Below are positions 7,158 to 14,158 of a stretch of DNA of 16,223 nucleotides, one piece after another. The DNA is from Methanoculleus sp. UBA77 (GTDB lineage Archaea > Halobacteriota > Methanomicrobia > Methanomicrobiales > Methanoculleaceae), in the NCBI GenBank assembly GCA_002499455.1, contig DALN01000161.1, positions 32,189-48,411 of the forward strand, in the 5' to 3' direction. Both the position numbers and the translations under genes were made by a program. The notes under the pieces were generated by a model that worked only from the letters and a program-made list of their open reading frames with translations, was not told the origin of the DNA and did no database searches. Every line of letters begins with the position of its first letter. The stretch's first letter is position 1.

Positions 7158-7586
7158 GTGGGAAACAAGATTATGGTCGTCGATGACGACCTGCCGACGC
7201 TGGAAGTAATGGAGCTGCTGCTCAAGAAGATCGACCGCGAACCGCTCCTGGTCCATAACGGCTGGGACGCTCTCCGGGCGATCAAGAAAGAGAAGCCTGC
7301 ACTCATCATCCTCGACGTGATGATGTCTCCGATCGATGGGTGGCAGTTCCTGGAGGAGTTGAAGCGGAACGAAGAGTACAGGGATATTCCGGTGCTGCTC
7401 TTCACCGCAAAGCACGTCTGGCCGGAAGAGTATTCCCGGTATGCAAACGACATCGTCGGTGTCCTGGAGAAGCCTATCTCACTTGCCGAGTTAAAGACGG
7501 CACTGGAGAGAGTCCTTCCCCGGGACGCCTCATCCCATACGGGAAACGGCAACACTCGTATTACCCCTCAGGTCAGAAGCGGGTAA
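7158..7586 (+). CDS. Receiver-only response regulator (CheY-like)
   Basis: 142 residues, essentially one receiver domain. The acidic pocket is D9-D10-D11 (MVVDDD), the phospho-acceptor is D53 in LIILDVMM, the switch threonine is T83 in LLFTAK, and the conserved lysine is K105 in LEKP. After the last helix (about residue 123) only a short polar tail remains, so there is no DNA-binding or enzymatic output domain. It must act by protein contact or as a phosphate shuttle. A GTG start at 7158 is chosen because GGAGG lies 9 bases upstream and residue 1 falls just before the first beta strand. Longer in-frame starts would read back into the kinase gene. The 4-base gap to the kinase stop indicates translational coupling. 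Confidence 0.92.
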   Translation: MGNKIMVVDDDLPTLEVMELLLKKIDREPLLVHNGWDALRAIKKEKPALIILDVMMSPIDGWQFLEELKRNEEYRDIPVLLFTAKHVWPEEYSRYANDIVGVLEKPISLAELKTALERVLPRDASSHTGNGNTRITPQVRSG

Positions 7587-7598
7587 CCTCTTTTAGAG
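7587..7598 (+). terminator. T-rich terminator after the response regulator
   Basis: CCTCTTTTAGAG directly follows the TAA stop. The short T-tract in a pyrimidine-rich context resembles the sequences after the other plus-strand genes. It separates the two-component operon from the glycosyltransferase, which has its own TATA box. Confidence 0.35.
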
Positions 7599-7699
7599 CG
7601 TACCCCGCCGGCACACGGTCCGGGGGCCTGCATGCTCTTTACGAAGGAGACGGGCAGAAGGCCCGGAACGTCTGTCGTGGGAGCAGTCACCGAAAGGCA

Positions 7700-7706
7700 T
7701 TTTATC
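7700..7706 (+). promoter_or_regulatory. TATA box (with BRE-like CGAAAGG upstream) of the glycosyltransferase gene
   Basis: TTTTATC preceded by the purine-rich CCGAAAGG, like a TFB recognition element. It predicts transcription from about 7728, only 9 bases before the ATG at 7737. Confidence 0.6.
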
Positions 7707-7736
7707 GGCAGAGGACGTATAGCCCGCCGAGCCCCT

Positions 7737-9062
7737 ATGATCGTGACGGACCTTCCCGGTCTGCCGTCCCTCAAGGAATACCGGCAGATTGTGGGTACAA
7801 CGCAGTTTCAGGCAGTCGAGGAACTGGCCGGGCGCCTTGAGGGCGTCAGGCTGCAGGAGATCAACTCGACACGCTACGGGGGAGGCGTCGCAGAGATCCT
7901 GATATCATACGTCCCGTTCCTGAATGCGCTCGGCCTTGATACGACCTGGAGCGTCATGGAGGCCGGACCTGCATTCTTCGACGTCACAAAGACCCTCCAT
8001 AACTTCCTGCAGGGCCGGGACGGGTTTGCGCCGTCGATGGTCGAGACCTACTGGGAGGCCCAGCGGCAGAACGAGGGGCTGATCGAGGACGACTGCGACG
8101 TCGTGACCGTCCACGACCCCCAGCCTCTCGGTCTCGTCGAGTTCCTGACGGCGAAGGAGCGCGAGCAGAAACGGCTGCTCTGGCGATGCCATGTCCAGCT
8201 GGAATCGGTCCCCACCACGACCGTGGGCAGTATCGGCAACATCCTGCGAAGGCTGGTGGAGAAGTATCATGCAAGCATCTTCTCGAGTTTCCAGTACCTT
8301 CCCCTCTGGAACGTGCCGAGTTTCATCATCCCGCCGTTCATCGATCCCCTCTCCGAGAAGAACCGCGACATCCCCCGGGCCGAGATCGACGCCACCCTCG
8401 CGAAGTACGGCATCGACCCGGAGAAACCGATCGTCACCCAGGTCTCCCGGTATGATGTCTTCAAGGACCCGGTCGGCGTCATCCAGTCGTTCAAGAAAGT
8501 CCGCCAGAAGACCCCCTGCCAGCTCGTCCTCGTCGGCGGGCGGGCATGCGACGACCCGGAGTGTTTCCTCGTCCTGCGCGAGGTCCGCGAGACGGCCGAG
8601 GACGATCCCGACATCCATATCCTCGATCTCCCGCCGGACAGCCACCGGGAGATCAACGCGCTCCAGCGAGCTTCGGACGTGATCGTCCAGAAGTCGATAA
8701 AAGAGGGGTTCGGGCTGACGGTGACGGAAGGGCTCTGGAAAGGAAAGCCCGTCGTCGCGGGGAACGTCGGCGGCATACCGCTCCAGATCCGCGACGGCTG
8801 GAACGGTTACCTGGTCTCGACGGTCCAGGAGACCGCCGACCGGATCCTCCACCTCCTCCGGAACCCCGAACGGGCCGCCGAGATGGGGGCACGGGGACGG
8901 GAGTTCGTCCGCGAGTACTACCTCCTCCCCCGGGGCGTTCAGGACCACCTTGCCGTCGTCGACCAGGTGGTCAACGGGAAGATCACCGCCCGCGACAGCG
9001 TCATCTGTTACCACCCCCAGGTGGTGACGACCCGGATGGCCACCTGCGCCCCCCGGTACTGA
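7737..9062 (+). CDS. treT: Trehalose synthase (glycosyltransferring, TreT-type), GT4-like glycosyltransferase
   Basis: 441 residues from this start. TreT joins the glucose of an NDP-glucose to free glucose to give trehalose, a compatible solute, in the cytoplasm. Visible landmarks are the glycine-rich donor loop STRYGGGVAEIL (44-55), the VVTVHDPQPLGL strand (122-133), WRCHVQLE (149-156), the Rossmann entry PIVTQVSRYDVFKDP (231-245), and the retaining-transferase E-x7-E motif in KEGFGLTVTEGLWKGKPVV (322-340; E323 and E331), followed by GNVGGIP. The last 28 residues extend beyond the expected final helix. An upstream in-frame ATG at 7632 would add 35 arginine-rich residues but lies before the TATA box, so the ATG at 7737 is preferred. 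Family placement is firm. Trehalose as the product is inferred, since related GT4 enzymes use other acceptors. Confidence 0.85.
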   Translation: MIVTDLPGLPSLKEYRQIVGTTQFQAVEELAGRLEGVRLQEINSTRYGGGVAEILISYVPFLNALGLDTTWSVMEAGPAFFDVTKTLHNFLQGRDGFAPSMVETYWEAQRQNEGLIEDDCDVVTVHDPQPLGLVEFLTAKEREQKRLLWRCHVQLESVPTTTVGSIGNILRRLVEKYHASIFSSFQYLPLWNVPSFIIPPFIDPLSEKNRDIPRAEIDATLAKYGIDPEKPIVTQVSRYDVFKDPVGVIQSFKKVRQKTPCQLVLVGGRACDDPECFLVLREVRETAEDDPDIHILDLPPDSHREINALQRASDVIVQKSIKEGFGLTVTEGLWKGKPVVAGNVGGIPLQIRDGWNGYLVSTVQETADRILHLLRNPERAAEMGARGREFVREYYLLPRGVQDHLAVVDQVVNGKITARDSVICYHPQVVTTRMATCAPRY

Positions 9063-9089
9063 ACTCTCCGCTCCGTGCCGTTTCCGGGA

Positions 9090-9566
9090 TCACTCGATCG
9101 GGATCTCCCGCCCTCCGGGACCCGCCCGGACCCTCATCTTCGCGAGGCGCACCTCAAGGACACCGTTCTTGAAGCTGGTCTTCGCCCCTTCGCCTATGGC
9201 GCTCGCCGGCAGGCGTATCAGCCGGCTCAGGATACCGGTCCCGCGTTCGTGAATGGAGTACCTTCCCGGCTCCTCCTCGACCGGCACGGAACGCCGTGCG
9301 GTTATCCTGAGGGTCTGCGGGTTGAGGAGGGTGATCGCGATCGCGTCCTTCTCCGCGCCGGGCAGCTCCGCGACCACGATCACCTCGTCCTCGTGATCGA
9401 GGATATCGACCCTGAAGTCTGCGGTGAGGCCGGGGAAGTCGCGGATGTTCCCGCGGGATATCGGCGGCAGTCTGCCGGTCGACGCATCCTGGAGTTCCCG
9501 GTCGTCCGCTCTCTCGTCCGGTCCCGGTCTCCCGGGGTCCCGGAGGTCATCTTCTCGTCCTGTCAT
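9090..9566 (-). CDS. Small heat-shock protein, Hsp20/alpha-crystallin family
   Basis: 158 residues. A polar, disordered-looking N-terminal arm (about 1-45) precedes an alpha-crystallin domain (about 50-145) with the signature SFKNGVLEVRLAK (131-143). The C-terminal I-x-I motif, IPI at 155-157, docks into neighbouring subunits in oligomers. Hsp20 proteins hold unfolding proteins in a refoldable state without ATP. The ATG at 9566 is preferred to the in-frame ATG at 9596: GGAGG lies 8 bases upstream of 9566, and the TATA box at 9611-9618 would start transcription near 9590, after the longer start. It runs divergently from the ferritin-like gene across a long GC-rich gap. Its 3' end converges with the glycosyltransferase gene, 27 bases away. 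Confidence 0.92.
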   Translation of the reverse strand: MTGREDDLRDPGRPGPDERADDRELQDASTGRLPPISRGNIRDFPGLTADFRVDILDHEDEVIVVAELPGAEKDAIAITLLNPQTLRITARRSVPVEEEPGRYSIHERGTGILSRLIRLPASAIGEGAKTSFKNGVLEVRLAKMRVRAGPGGREIPIE

Positions 9567-9574
9567 GGCCCTTG

Positions 9575-9579
9575 CCTCC
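9575..9579 (-). promoter_or_regulatory. Ribosome binding site fixing the Hsp20 start
   Basis: GGAGG on the minus strand, 8 bases before the ATG at 9566. It lies inside the alternative longer reading frame and so argues for the shorter protein. Confidence 0.6.
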
Positions 9580-9610
9580 TGCAGTTCTGCGTTCATTCCT
9601 GGGCCGGGAC

Positions 9611-9618
9611 ATTTAACC
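9611..9618 (-). promoter_or_regulatory. TATA box of the Hsp20 gene
   Basis: The minus strand reads AAAAGGTTAAAT. Initiation is expected near 9590, giving a leader of about 24 bases that contains the GGAGG site. Confidence 0.5.
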
Positions 9619-9942
9619 TTTTGTGCGAGGCGGGTATGTTCCCGGCGTTACCCGGACAGCTGCATCTTTTTGGGTGTATATGTTGCGGTCTCGGTCTGGC
9701 CCGATGGGGTATCGGGCCGGGAAACCCGCCCGTTCCGGTTGCCGGCATCGCTGGATGGTGAGGGACAGAGTGCTTTGTTCTATCCCCGGGCTGCCCGGTA
9801 GGTTTTTGTGGCGTGACCGGTTATGGGGGGGAACCCCCGGGCCTCCCGGGCGCGGGGACGGCCGGGACGCCCACCGCCAGGTGCCGCCGTCCTGCCGGAG
9901 AGACCCGCCTCAACGGCTCTGCGGGGGTATGGAGAGAGAACG
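9619..9942. other. Long GC-rich intergenic gap with several hairpins; no convincing gene
   Basis: Open frames here are arginine/glycine/proline-rich and match no family I know, so I annotate none. Structures seen: a TATA-like GTGTATATG at 9674-9682 (+); a perfect 8-bp hairpin GGCCCGAT-GGGGT-ATCGGGCC at 9698-9718 that extends with wobble pairs to 9696-9720; directly after it, CGGG-AAA-CCCG at 9718-9728; and CCCGGG-CCT-CCCGGG at 9836-9850. If the TATA element drives the ferritin-like gene, the leader is about 240 bases and structured. The gap could also hold a small non-coding RNA. Confidence 0.4.
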
Positions 9943-11187
9943 ATGGCTCGATTCAGACCGTTTGATATGGAGGGCATGCCCGTCGAGGAGCAGCCCATGA
10001 GCTGGAAGGAGATGATCAAGGCCCCCTACGACAAGAAGACGGTCGACGCCTACACCCGGACCCGGATCATCCTCATGAACGGCATCGAGAACAACGCCGT
10101 CCTCATGTCGCACGCCATCGAGCGGATGCACCCGGACCCCGGGGTGAAGAAGGCGATGGCCCTGATACGGCGGGTCGACTCCCAGCAGCAGGAGACGATC
10201 AACTGGCTCAACCCGGCCGACCAGTCGATCATCGAGACCACCCTCGGTTACGAGCAGGTGGCGGTCGACCTCACCGCGAACCTGGCGCAGAACGAGCCGG
10301 ACCCCTACGTGAAGCAGACGCTTGACTTCGCCCTGCTCGAGGACTTCGATCACCTCTACCGCTACAGCTGCCTCTACGACTACATCGAGGGCGGCGACCC
10401 GGATGCGATCGTCCAGGGCAAGACCGAGGTCAAGCCGGGCAGGCCGACGAGCATCGAACACCGCCACCCCTTCGACTCGATGCGGAAGCACTACGACAAG
10501 GACACGGCCGATATCAAGACGAAGATGAACTACATCACGATCACGGCCGGGGAGCAGCAGACGATGCTCTACTACCGGGGGCACGGATTCATGTACCCGG
10601 ACGAGATCGCACGCCACCTGTATGCGGAGATCGCGGAGATCGAGGAGCAGCACGTGACCCAGTACGGATTGCTCGGCGACCCGAACGAGACGATGCTTGA
10701 GAAGATGGCGATGACGGAGCTCAACGAGGCCTACCTCTACCACTCGTGCGCAGAGACCGAGAGCGATTCAAGGATCAAAGGGATCTGGCAGATGTTTGAG
10801 AAGATGGAGATCACGCACTTCAACGAGTGTGCACGGCTCATCAAGGAGTACGAGGGCCGGGATATCCACGACCTCGTGAAGGCCGACGTCATCGAGCCCC
10901 TGGTCGTCTTTGAGTCGAACAAGGACTACGTCAACAGCGTCATCGACAACCAGCTCGATCTTGCGCCGCACAATATGGAGTTCGTGCGGATGCAGGAACT
11001 CCCGGACAACTGGGCATCATTTGGTTACCAGCGCGTCGTGAATGCAAAAGGCGTTCCGAGCGAGGAGGTCGTCGGCAAGGCGGGCCGGGAGCTCGCGGAG
11101 CGCGACCAGGCAGAGAATATCCGGAGAGTCAAGCAGGAGATGGCCCGCCGGGTCGAGAAGGGCATGGCGACCGTGCCGGCCCGGTAA
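9943..11187 (+). CDS. Two-lobed ferritin-like (diiron-type) protein, function unknown
   Basis: 414 residues, mostly alpha-helical, with two ferritin-like halves. The second half has the full carboxylate/histidine pattern of a four-helix diiron protein: E204, E234-x-x-H237, E262 and E289-x-x-H292, with helix spacings of 30 and 27 residues as in ferritins and rubrerythrins. The first half keeps the spacing but not all ligands: E49, then D79-x-x-Q82 thirty residues on, E104, then D134-x-x-H137 thirty residues on. There is no rubredoxin-type cysteine pair, signal peptide or membrane helix, so it is probably cytoplasmic. About 120 residues follow the second lobe, ending in a charged helix. Members of the superfamily store iron, reduce oxygen or peroxide, or oxidise substrates; which applies here cannot be read. 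The ATG at 9943 has GGAG 8 bases upstream; an in-frame start at 9823 would lie in the GC-rich gap and add an implausible Arg/Pro-rich arm. Confidence 0.8.
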   Translation: MARFRPFDMEGMPVEEQPMSWKEMIKAPYDKKTVDAYTRTRIILMNGIENNAVLMSHAIERMHPDPGVKKAMALIRRVDSQQQETINWLNPADQSIIETTLGYEQVAVDLTANLAQNEPDPYVKQTLDFALLEDFDHLYRYSCLYDYIEGGDPDAIVQGKTEVKPGRPTSIEHRHPFDSMRKHYDKDTADIKTKMNYITITAGEQQTMLYYRGHGFMYPDEIARHLYAEIAEIEEQHVTQYGLLGDPNETMLEKMAMTELNEAYLYHSCAETESDSRIKGIWQMFEKMEITHFNECARLIKEYEGRDIHDLVKADVIEPLVVFESNKDYVNSVIDNQLDLAPHNMEFVRMQELPDNWASFGYQRVVNAKGVPSEEVVGKAGRELAERDQAENIRRVKQEMARRVEKGMATVPAR

Positions 11188-11200
11188 CTTCCCCTTTTAC
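11188..11200 (+). terminator. Pyrimidine-rich terminator after the ferritin-like gene
   Basis: CTTCCCCTTTTAC directly follows the TAA stop and closely matches the sequence after the lipoprotein gene. It stops transcription before the convergent kinase gene, whose 3' end is 50 bases away. Confidence 0.4.
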
Positions 11201-11237
11201 AGCAGAGGGAGTGCAGGTGAATATCCGTGAACGCCGC

Positions 11238-13637
11238 CTACGCTTCCGGTCCCGGGGGCTCGCAGCCTTCGGCCTCCCGGAGGGTGAACCGGAACGCTGC
11301 CCCGCATTCGGGGTGACCCGGTACGCGGTCCTCAACCCGGATACTGCCGCCATACCGTGCAACAAGCATCCCGACGATGTACAGGCCGAGATGCTGGCTG
11401 CTCTCCCGGACCTTCCCCTGCTCGAACCGGGCATGTATCACCTCTTTTGCGTTGTCGGCGACTCCGGGGCCGGTATCGGCGACGGTGACCCGGACCAGCC
11501 CTTTCTCCTCCGCCTCCTCGACGGTTATGGCGATCTCGACGTCGGGCCCGCCGTGCCTGACGGCGTTGCCGATGAGGTTCGTGAAGATCTCCGGCAGGAG
11601 GTCGTCGGCGTGGATCATCATACGCAGTCCGTCATACGTGATGCGGGCATCCGGGTGGTGGGCGATCTCATCCCGGATCACCCGGTCAAGGTCGACCGGA
11701 AGAACCTCTGTCCGGTTCTCGCGGATCTTGCGGATGGTCGCGACGTTTGCGGTGATCTCGATGCTCTTTGCGATGCCTGCCCGGAGTTTCTTCAGGTACT
11801 CCTGCTCCTCCCCCGAAAGCCTCTCGCTGAGCAGTTCGGTGTAGATGTTTGAGATGTTGTCGGCGTTCCGGATATCGTGGGTGAGGATGTCGAGGTAGAG
11901 GTTCGCCTCCCGGTTCGCGGCATCGAGCCTCTGGTAGAGCAGTCCCCGGAGGACCCCGGCCCCGACCTCCCGGCCGACCGCCTTGAGGATCTGCCGGACC
12001 TCCTGCGGGATCTCCCGCCTCCCGGTGCCCCCGAGTATGAGTGCCCCGACGACCGAGGACTCGGCGACGAGTGGGATGCAGGCGAGCGAGACGACCCCGA
12101 AGTCCGCGAGCGCGTCCTGGTCACTGCCTGAGGTGTCGTCCGTCCCTTCGATGAACCACGGCTGGCCGGCGACAAAGACCCTGTTGTAGGGCCAGTGGTG
12201 GACGTTGAGCGTCCGGTTCTGCATCAGGGTGAAATCGGGAGCCCCCCGGTGGCACCGGACGGCCGCCCGGGCCCGCTCTCTCCCCTCCAGCATGTAGATC
12301 AGACCGACGTCGAACCCGAAGTTGTCGAGAACCGCATCGAGAGCGTTGTTGAGGAGTTCGTCCAGGGTGAACGCGGATGCCGACGCCGTGATGACCGCGT
12401 TCAATACGGCAAGCCTCCGGTTCCGGATACGGATCTCCTCTTCCGCCCGTATCCGCTCCGTGACATCGGCAAGCGAGAAGACCAGCCCCTGGACGCCGCC
12501 CCCTGCACCCCTGACCGGGACGAGGCTCCAGTCCCAGTAGGTCGTCCCGCGTTCGGGCTGGTCCGTGTAGGTGAACGGCTTTGCATATGCCCGGAACGCC
12601 TCCCCGGTATCACGGACCCGCTCAAAGATTGCCTGGTTCTCCGGGTCCGGGAAGAGGTCGAAGTGCCTGCGCCCGAGAAGTTCCTCCTTCGCGTACCCGG
12701 ATCCTTCCGCGTAGGCTGTGTTCACGCGGATGAACCGGAACTCCGCATCGAGGAAGGCCAGGTGGATATCGGTATGCTCCATGACCGTGCCGAGGAGGTC
12801 ACGCTCTTCGGCGAAGTCGGCAGCGAGCGACCGGTTCTCGGCGAGCAGCCGCTCCCGCTCTGTGTCCACCTGCACCCTCAGGGTGATGTCGCGGGCGAGC
12901 CACCAGACCTCCGCAAGTTCCCCCCGGTCGTCGTGGACGGCTGTGGCCGAGATGGAGACGGGGATGGGTTCCCCGGCTGCCGGCTGCACCCAGACCTCGA
13001 TCCCGCGCAGGGGCTCGGGGGTCACGGTCTTGAGCTGCGAGACCATAGCCCGGTAGGCATCCCTGCACTCCGGGATGATATAATCCTCGCCGTACGTCCC
13101 GATCAGGCTCTCCCTCTCCCTGCCGAGAAGAAGCGCTCCCGCCCGGTTCACGTCGATGATCAGCCCCGAGGCGTCGCAGATAAAGTAACTGTCGGGGGCG
13201 AGGTCGAAGAGATCCCGGTAGCGCCCGTGCTCCTGCCGGAGCTGCCGGTGCTTCTCTTCGTCCTCCTTCTTCGCGGTGATATCGATGATGAGAAGGGCCA
13301 CCATCCCGTCGTCCGTGACCCGGACCGAGCATGCCGCCCAGCGGCTGTCAGCGAGCCGGCATTCCAGCCCGGATATCGGGGTCGATCGCCGGAGCGCCTC
13401 AAGCAGCCGCCCGGCTAACTCCGGATCGGCGATGAGCGGGGCGATGTGGGTGCGGATGAGCGCCATCCCGTCCGCTCCGGAGAGGTCACGGTCGTCCGGC
13501 AGGGATAAGAGACGGCGGAAGGCCCGGTTGAGCCGCACGACCCTTCTATCGGCGTCGAGCAGGAGCAGGCAGCCTTCGAGTTCGTCGAGAGCGGCGCGTG
13601 TGACTGGCAGTTCGTCAGGCATTGATACTTGAGACAT
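11238..13637 (-). CDS. Soluble multi-PAS/GAF sensor histidine kinase
   Basis: 799 residues with no membrane helix, so a cytoplasmic sensor. Domain order: PAS (about 15-122, ending IIDITAKKED), PAS (140-253, ending ARDITLR), a coiled linker (253-282), PAS (283-396, ending LADVTERIRAEEE), a second coiled linker, GAF-like (about 410-565), then the kinase core. The H-box is YLDILTHDIRNADN with H587, the N-box contains N687, N691 and H695, the G1 box is DTGPGVAD (721-728), and the glycine box is HLGLYIVGML (749-758). The THDIRN H-box is a subtype common in methanogen kinases. PAS and GAF domains often bind haem, flavin or small ligands, but no haem-type signature can be read with confidence. The start at 13637 has GAGGG about 11 bases upstream; an ATG five codons later is possible. 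No regulator lies beside it, so its partner is elsewhere or is the receiver-only protein at 7158-7586. Confidence 0.92.
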   Translation of the reverse strand: MSQVSMPDELPVTRAALDELEGCLLLLDADRRVVRLNRAFRRLLSLPDDRDLSGADGMALIRTHIAPLIADPELAGRLLEALRRSTPISGLECRLADSRWAACSVRVTDDGMVALLIIDITAKKEDEEKHRQLRQEHGRYRDLFDLAPDSYFICDASGLIIDVNRAGALLLGRERESLIGTYGEDYIIPECRDAYRAMVSQLKTVTPEPLRGIEVWVQPAAGEPIPVSISATAVHDDRGELAEVWWLARDITLRVQVDTERERLLAENRSLAADFAEERDLLGTVMEHTDIHLAFLDAEFRFIRVNTAYAEGSGYAKEELLGRRHFDLFPDPENQAIFERVRDTGEAFRAYAKPFTYTDQPERGTTYWDWSLVPVRGAGGGVQGLVFSLADVTERIRAEEEIRIRNRRLAVLNAVITASASAFTLDELLNNALDAVLDNFGFDVGLIYMLEGRERARAAVRCHRGAPDFTLMQNRTLNVHHWPYNRVFVAGQPWFIEGTDDTSGSDQDALADFGVVSLACIPLVAESSVVGALILGGTGRREIPQEVRQILKAVGREVGAGVLRGLLYQRLDAANREANLYLDILTHDIRNADNISNIYTELLSERLSGEEQEYLKKLRAGIAKSIEITANVATIRKIRENRTEVLPVDLDRVIRDEIAHHPDARITYDGLRMMIHADDLLPEIFTNLIGNAVRHGGPDVEIAITVEEAEEKGLVRVTVADTGPGVADNAKEVIHARFEQGKVRESSQHLGLYIVGMLVARYGGSIRVEDRVPGHPECGAAFRFTLREAEGCEPPGPEA

Positions 13638-13856
13638 GATGCGTTCGGCCCTCTGGCGTCTCCGGTTGGGGGTGGAACCTGATCCGCAGTAAAGTTTGTC
13701 ATCGGAGGTTCGGAGGTTGCCTCTCCCGCGGCCGTCGGCAGAGGACGGCCCTGCCGGGAAATACGGCCGAAGGCAGCCCGGAGGGCACGGGTCAGCGGCC
13801 CCGGAAATGCGGCAGAGGAGGACGATCCGGCCGGCGGGCGAAGGCGCCGCTGGTGA
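13638..13856. other. Intergenic region upstream of the soluble kinase; promoter only
   Basis: A TATA-like ACTTTACTG on the minus strand around 13692-13700 could start the kinase message near 13670. The rest is GC-rich with arginine/proline-rich open frames and no recognisable protein. It may contain decayed sequence belonging to the ferredoxin remnant that follows. Confidence 0.3.
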
Positions 13857-14069
13857 ACGCCCGGCGTCCGGAGGGAAGACGGGAAGGCCAGGGTCGACCC
13901 CGGGCTCTGCGTTGACTGCCTGACCTGTGTCGACGAGTGCCCGTCCGGCGCTATCAGCCTCGATTGGTGCCGGCCGGTGAGCAGCAACTCCTTTTACACG
14001 ATTTCAAGGAACTACGGCCTGCGAGATCTGCTGCCGCAAAATCCGGGTACGGATATCCATGCCGGATAG
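13857..14069 (+). pseudogene. Remnant of a 4Fe-4S ferredoxin domain, no start codon
   Basis: Between a TGA at 13854-13856 and a TAG at 14067-14069 the plus strand encodes 70 residues containing VDPGLCVDCLTCVDECPSGA. This is a bacterial-type 4Fe-4S motif, C-x2-C-x2-C-x3-C-P, with the usual leading VDP. No ATG, GTG or TTG precedes the motif in frame, and upstream frames show no matching first cysteine set, so the 5' part is lost or frameshifted. The tail after the motif (ending PGTDIHAG) is not ferredoxin-like that I can recognise and may be read-through into unrelated sequence. It sits in a row of truncated genes. A functional product is unlikely. Confidence 0.6.
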
Positions 14070-14098
14070 GGTGTGAGTGGAAGAGCGGGGGAGAAGGA

Positions 14099-14143
14099 GT
14101 CCGGTGCCGGTCGCACGGGGAGGACCGGCAATCCCCACCGGAC
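14099..14143. repeat. Strong nested hairpin between convergent gene remnants
   Basis: The outer arms GTCCGGTG (14099-14106) and CACCGGAC (14136-14143) and inner arms CCGGTC (14107-14112) and GACCGG (14123-14128) are perfect complements, stacked on the 5' side and separated by a 7-base bulge on the 3' side. It lies between the 3' ends of the ferredoxin remnant (+) and the decarboxylase remnant (-) and may be a bidirectional terminator. No T-tract follows on either strand. Confidence 0.45.
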
Positions 14144-14158
14144 CGGAACCTACCGCCA

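Noticed and set aside
7905..9014. A 369-residue minus-strand open frame opposite the glycosyltransferase
   Set aside because: It is an antisense shadow with low-complexity acidic/leucine-rich translation and no homology I recognise.
9623..10000. A 125-residue open frame in the Hsp20/ferritin-like gap, with ATG at 9623 or 9680
   Set aside because: It is Arg/Gly/Pro-rich with no domain, overlaps the ferritin-like start out of frame, and resembles the other GC-rich shadow frames.
12195..13418. A 407-residue plus-strand open frame opposite the soluble kinase
   Set aside because: It is an antisense shadow of the PAS/GAF kinase, whose motifs are unmistakable. It has no recognisable domain of its own.
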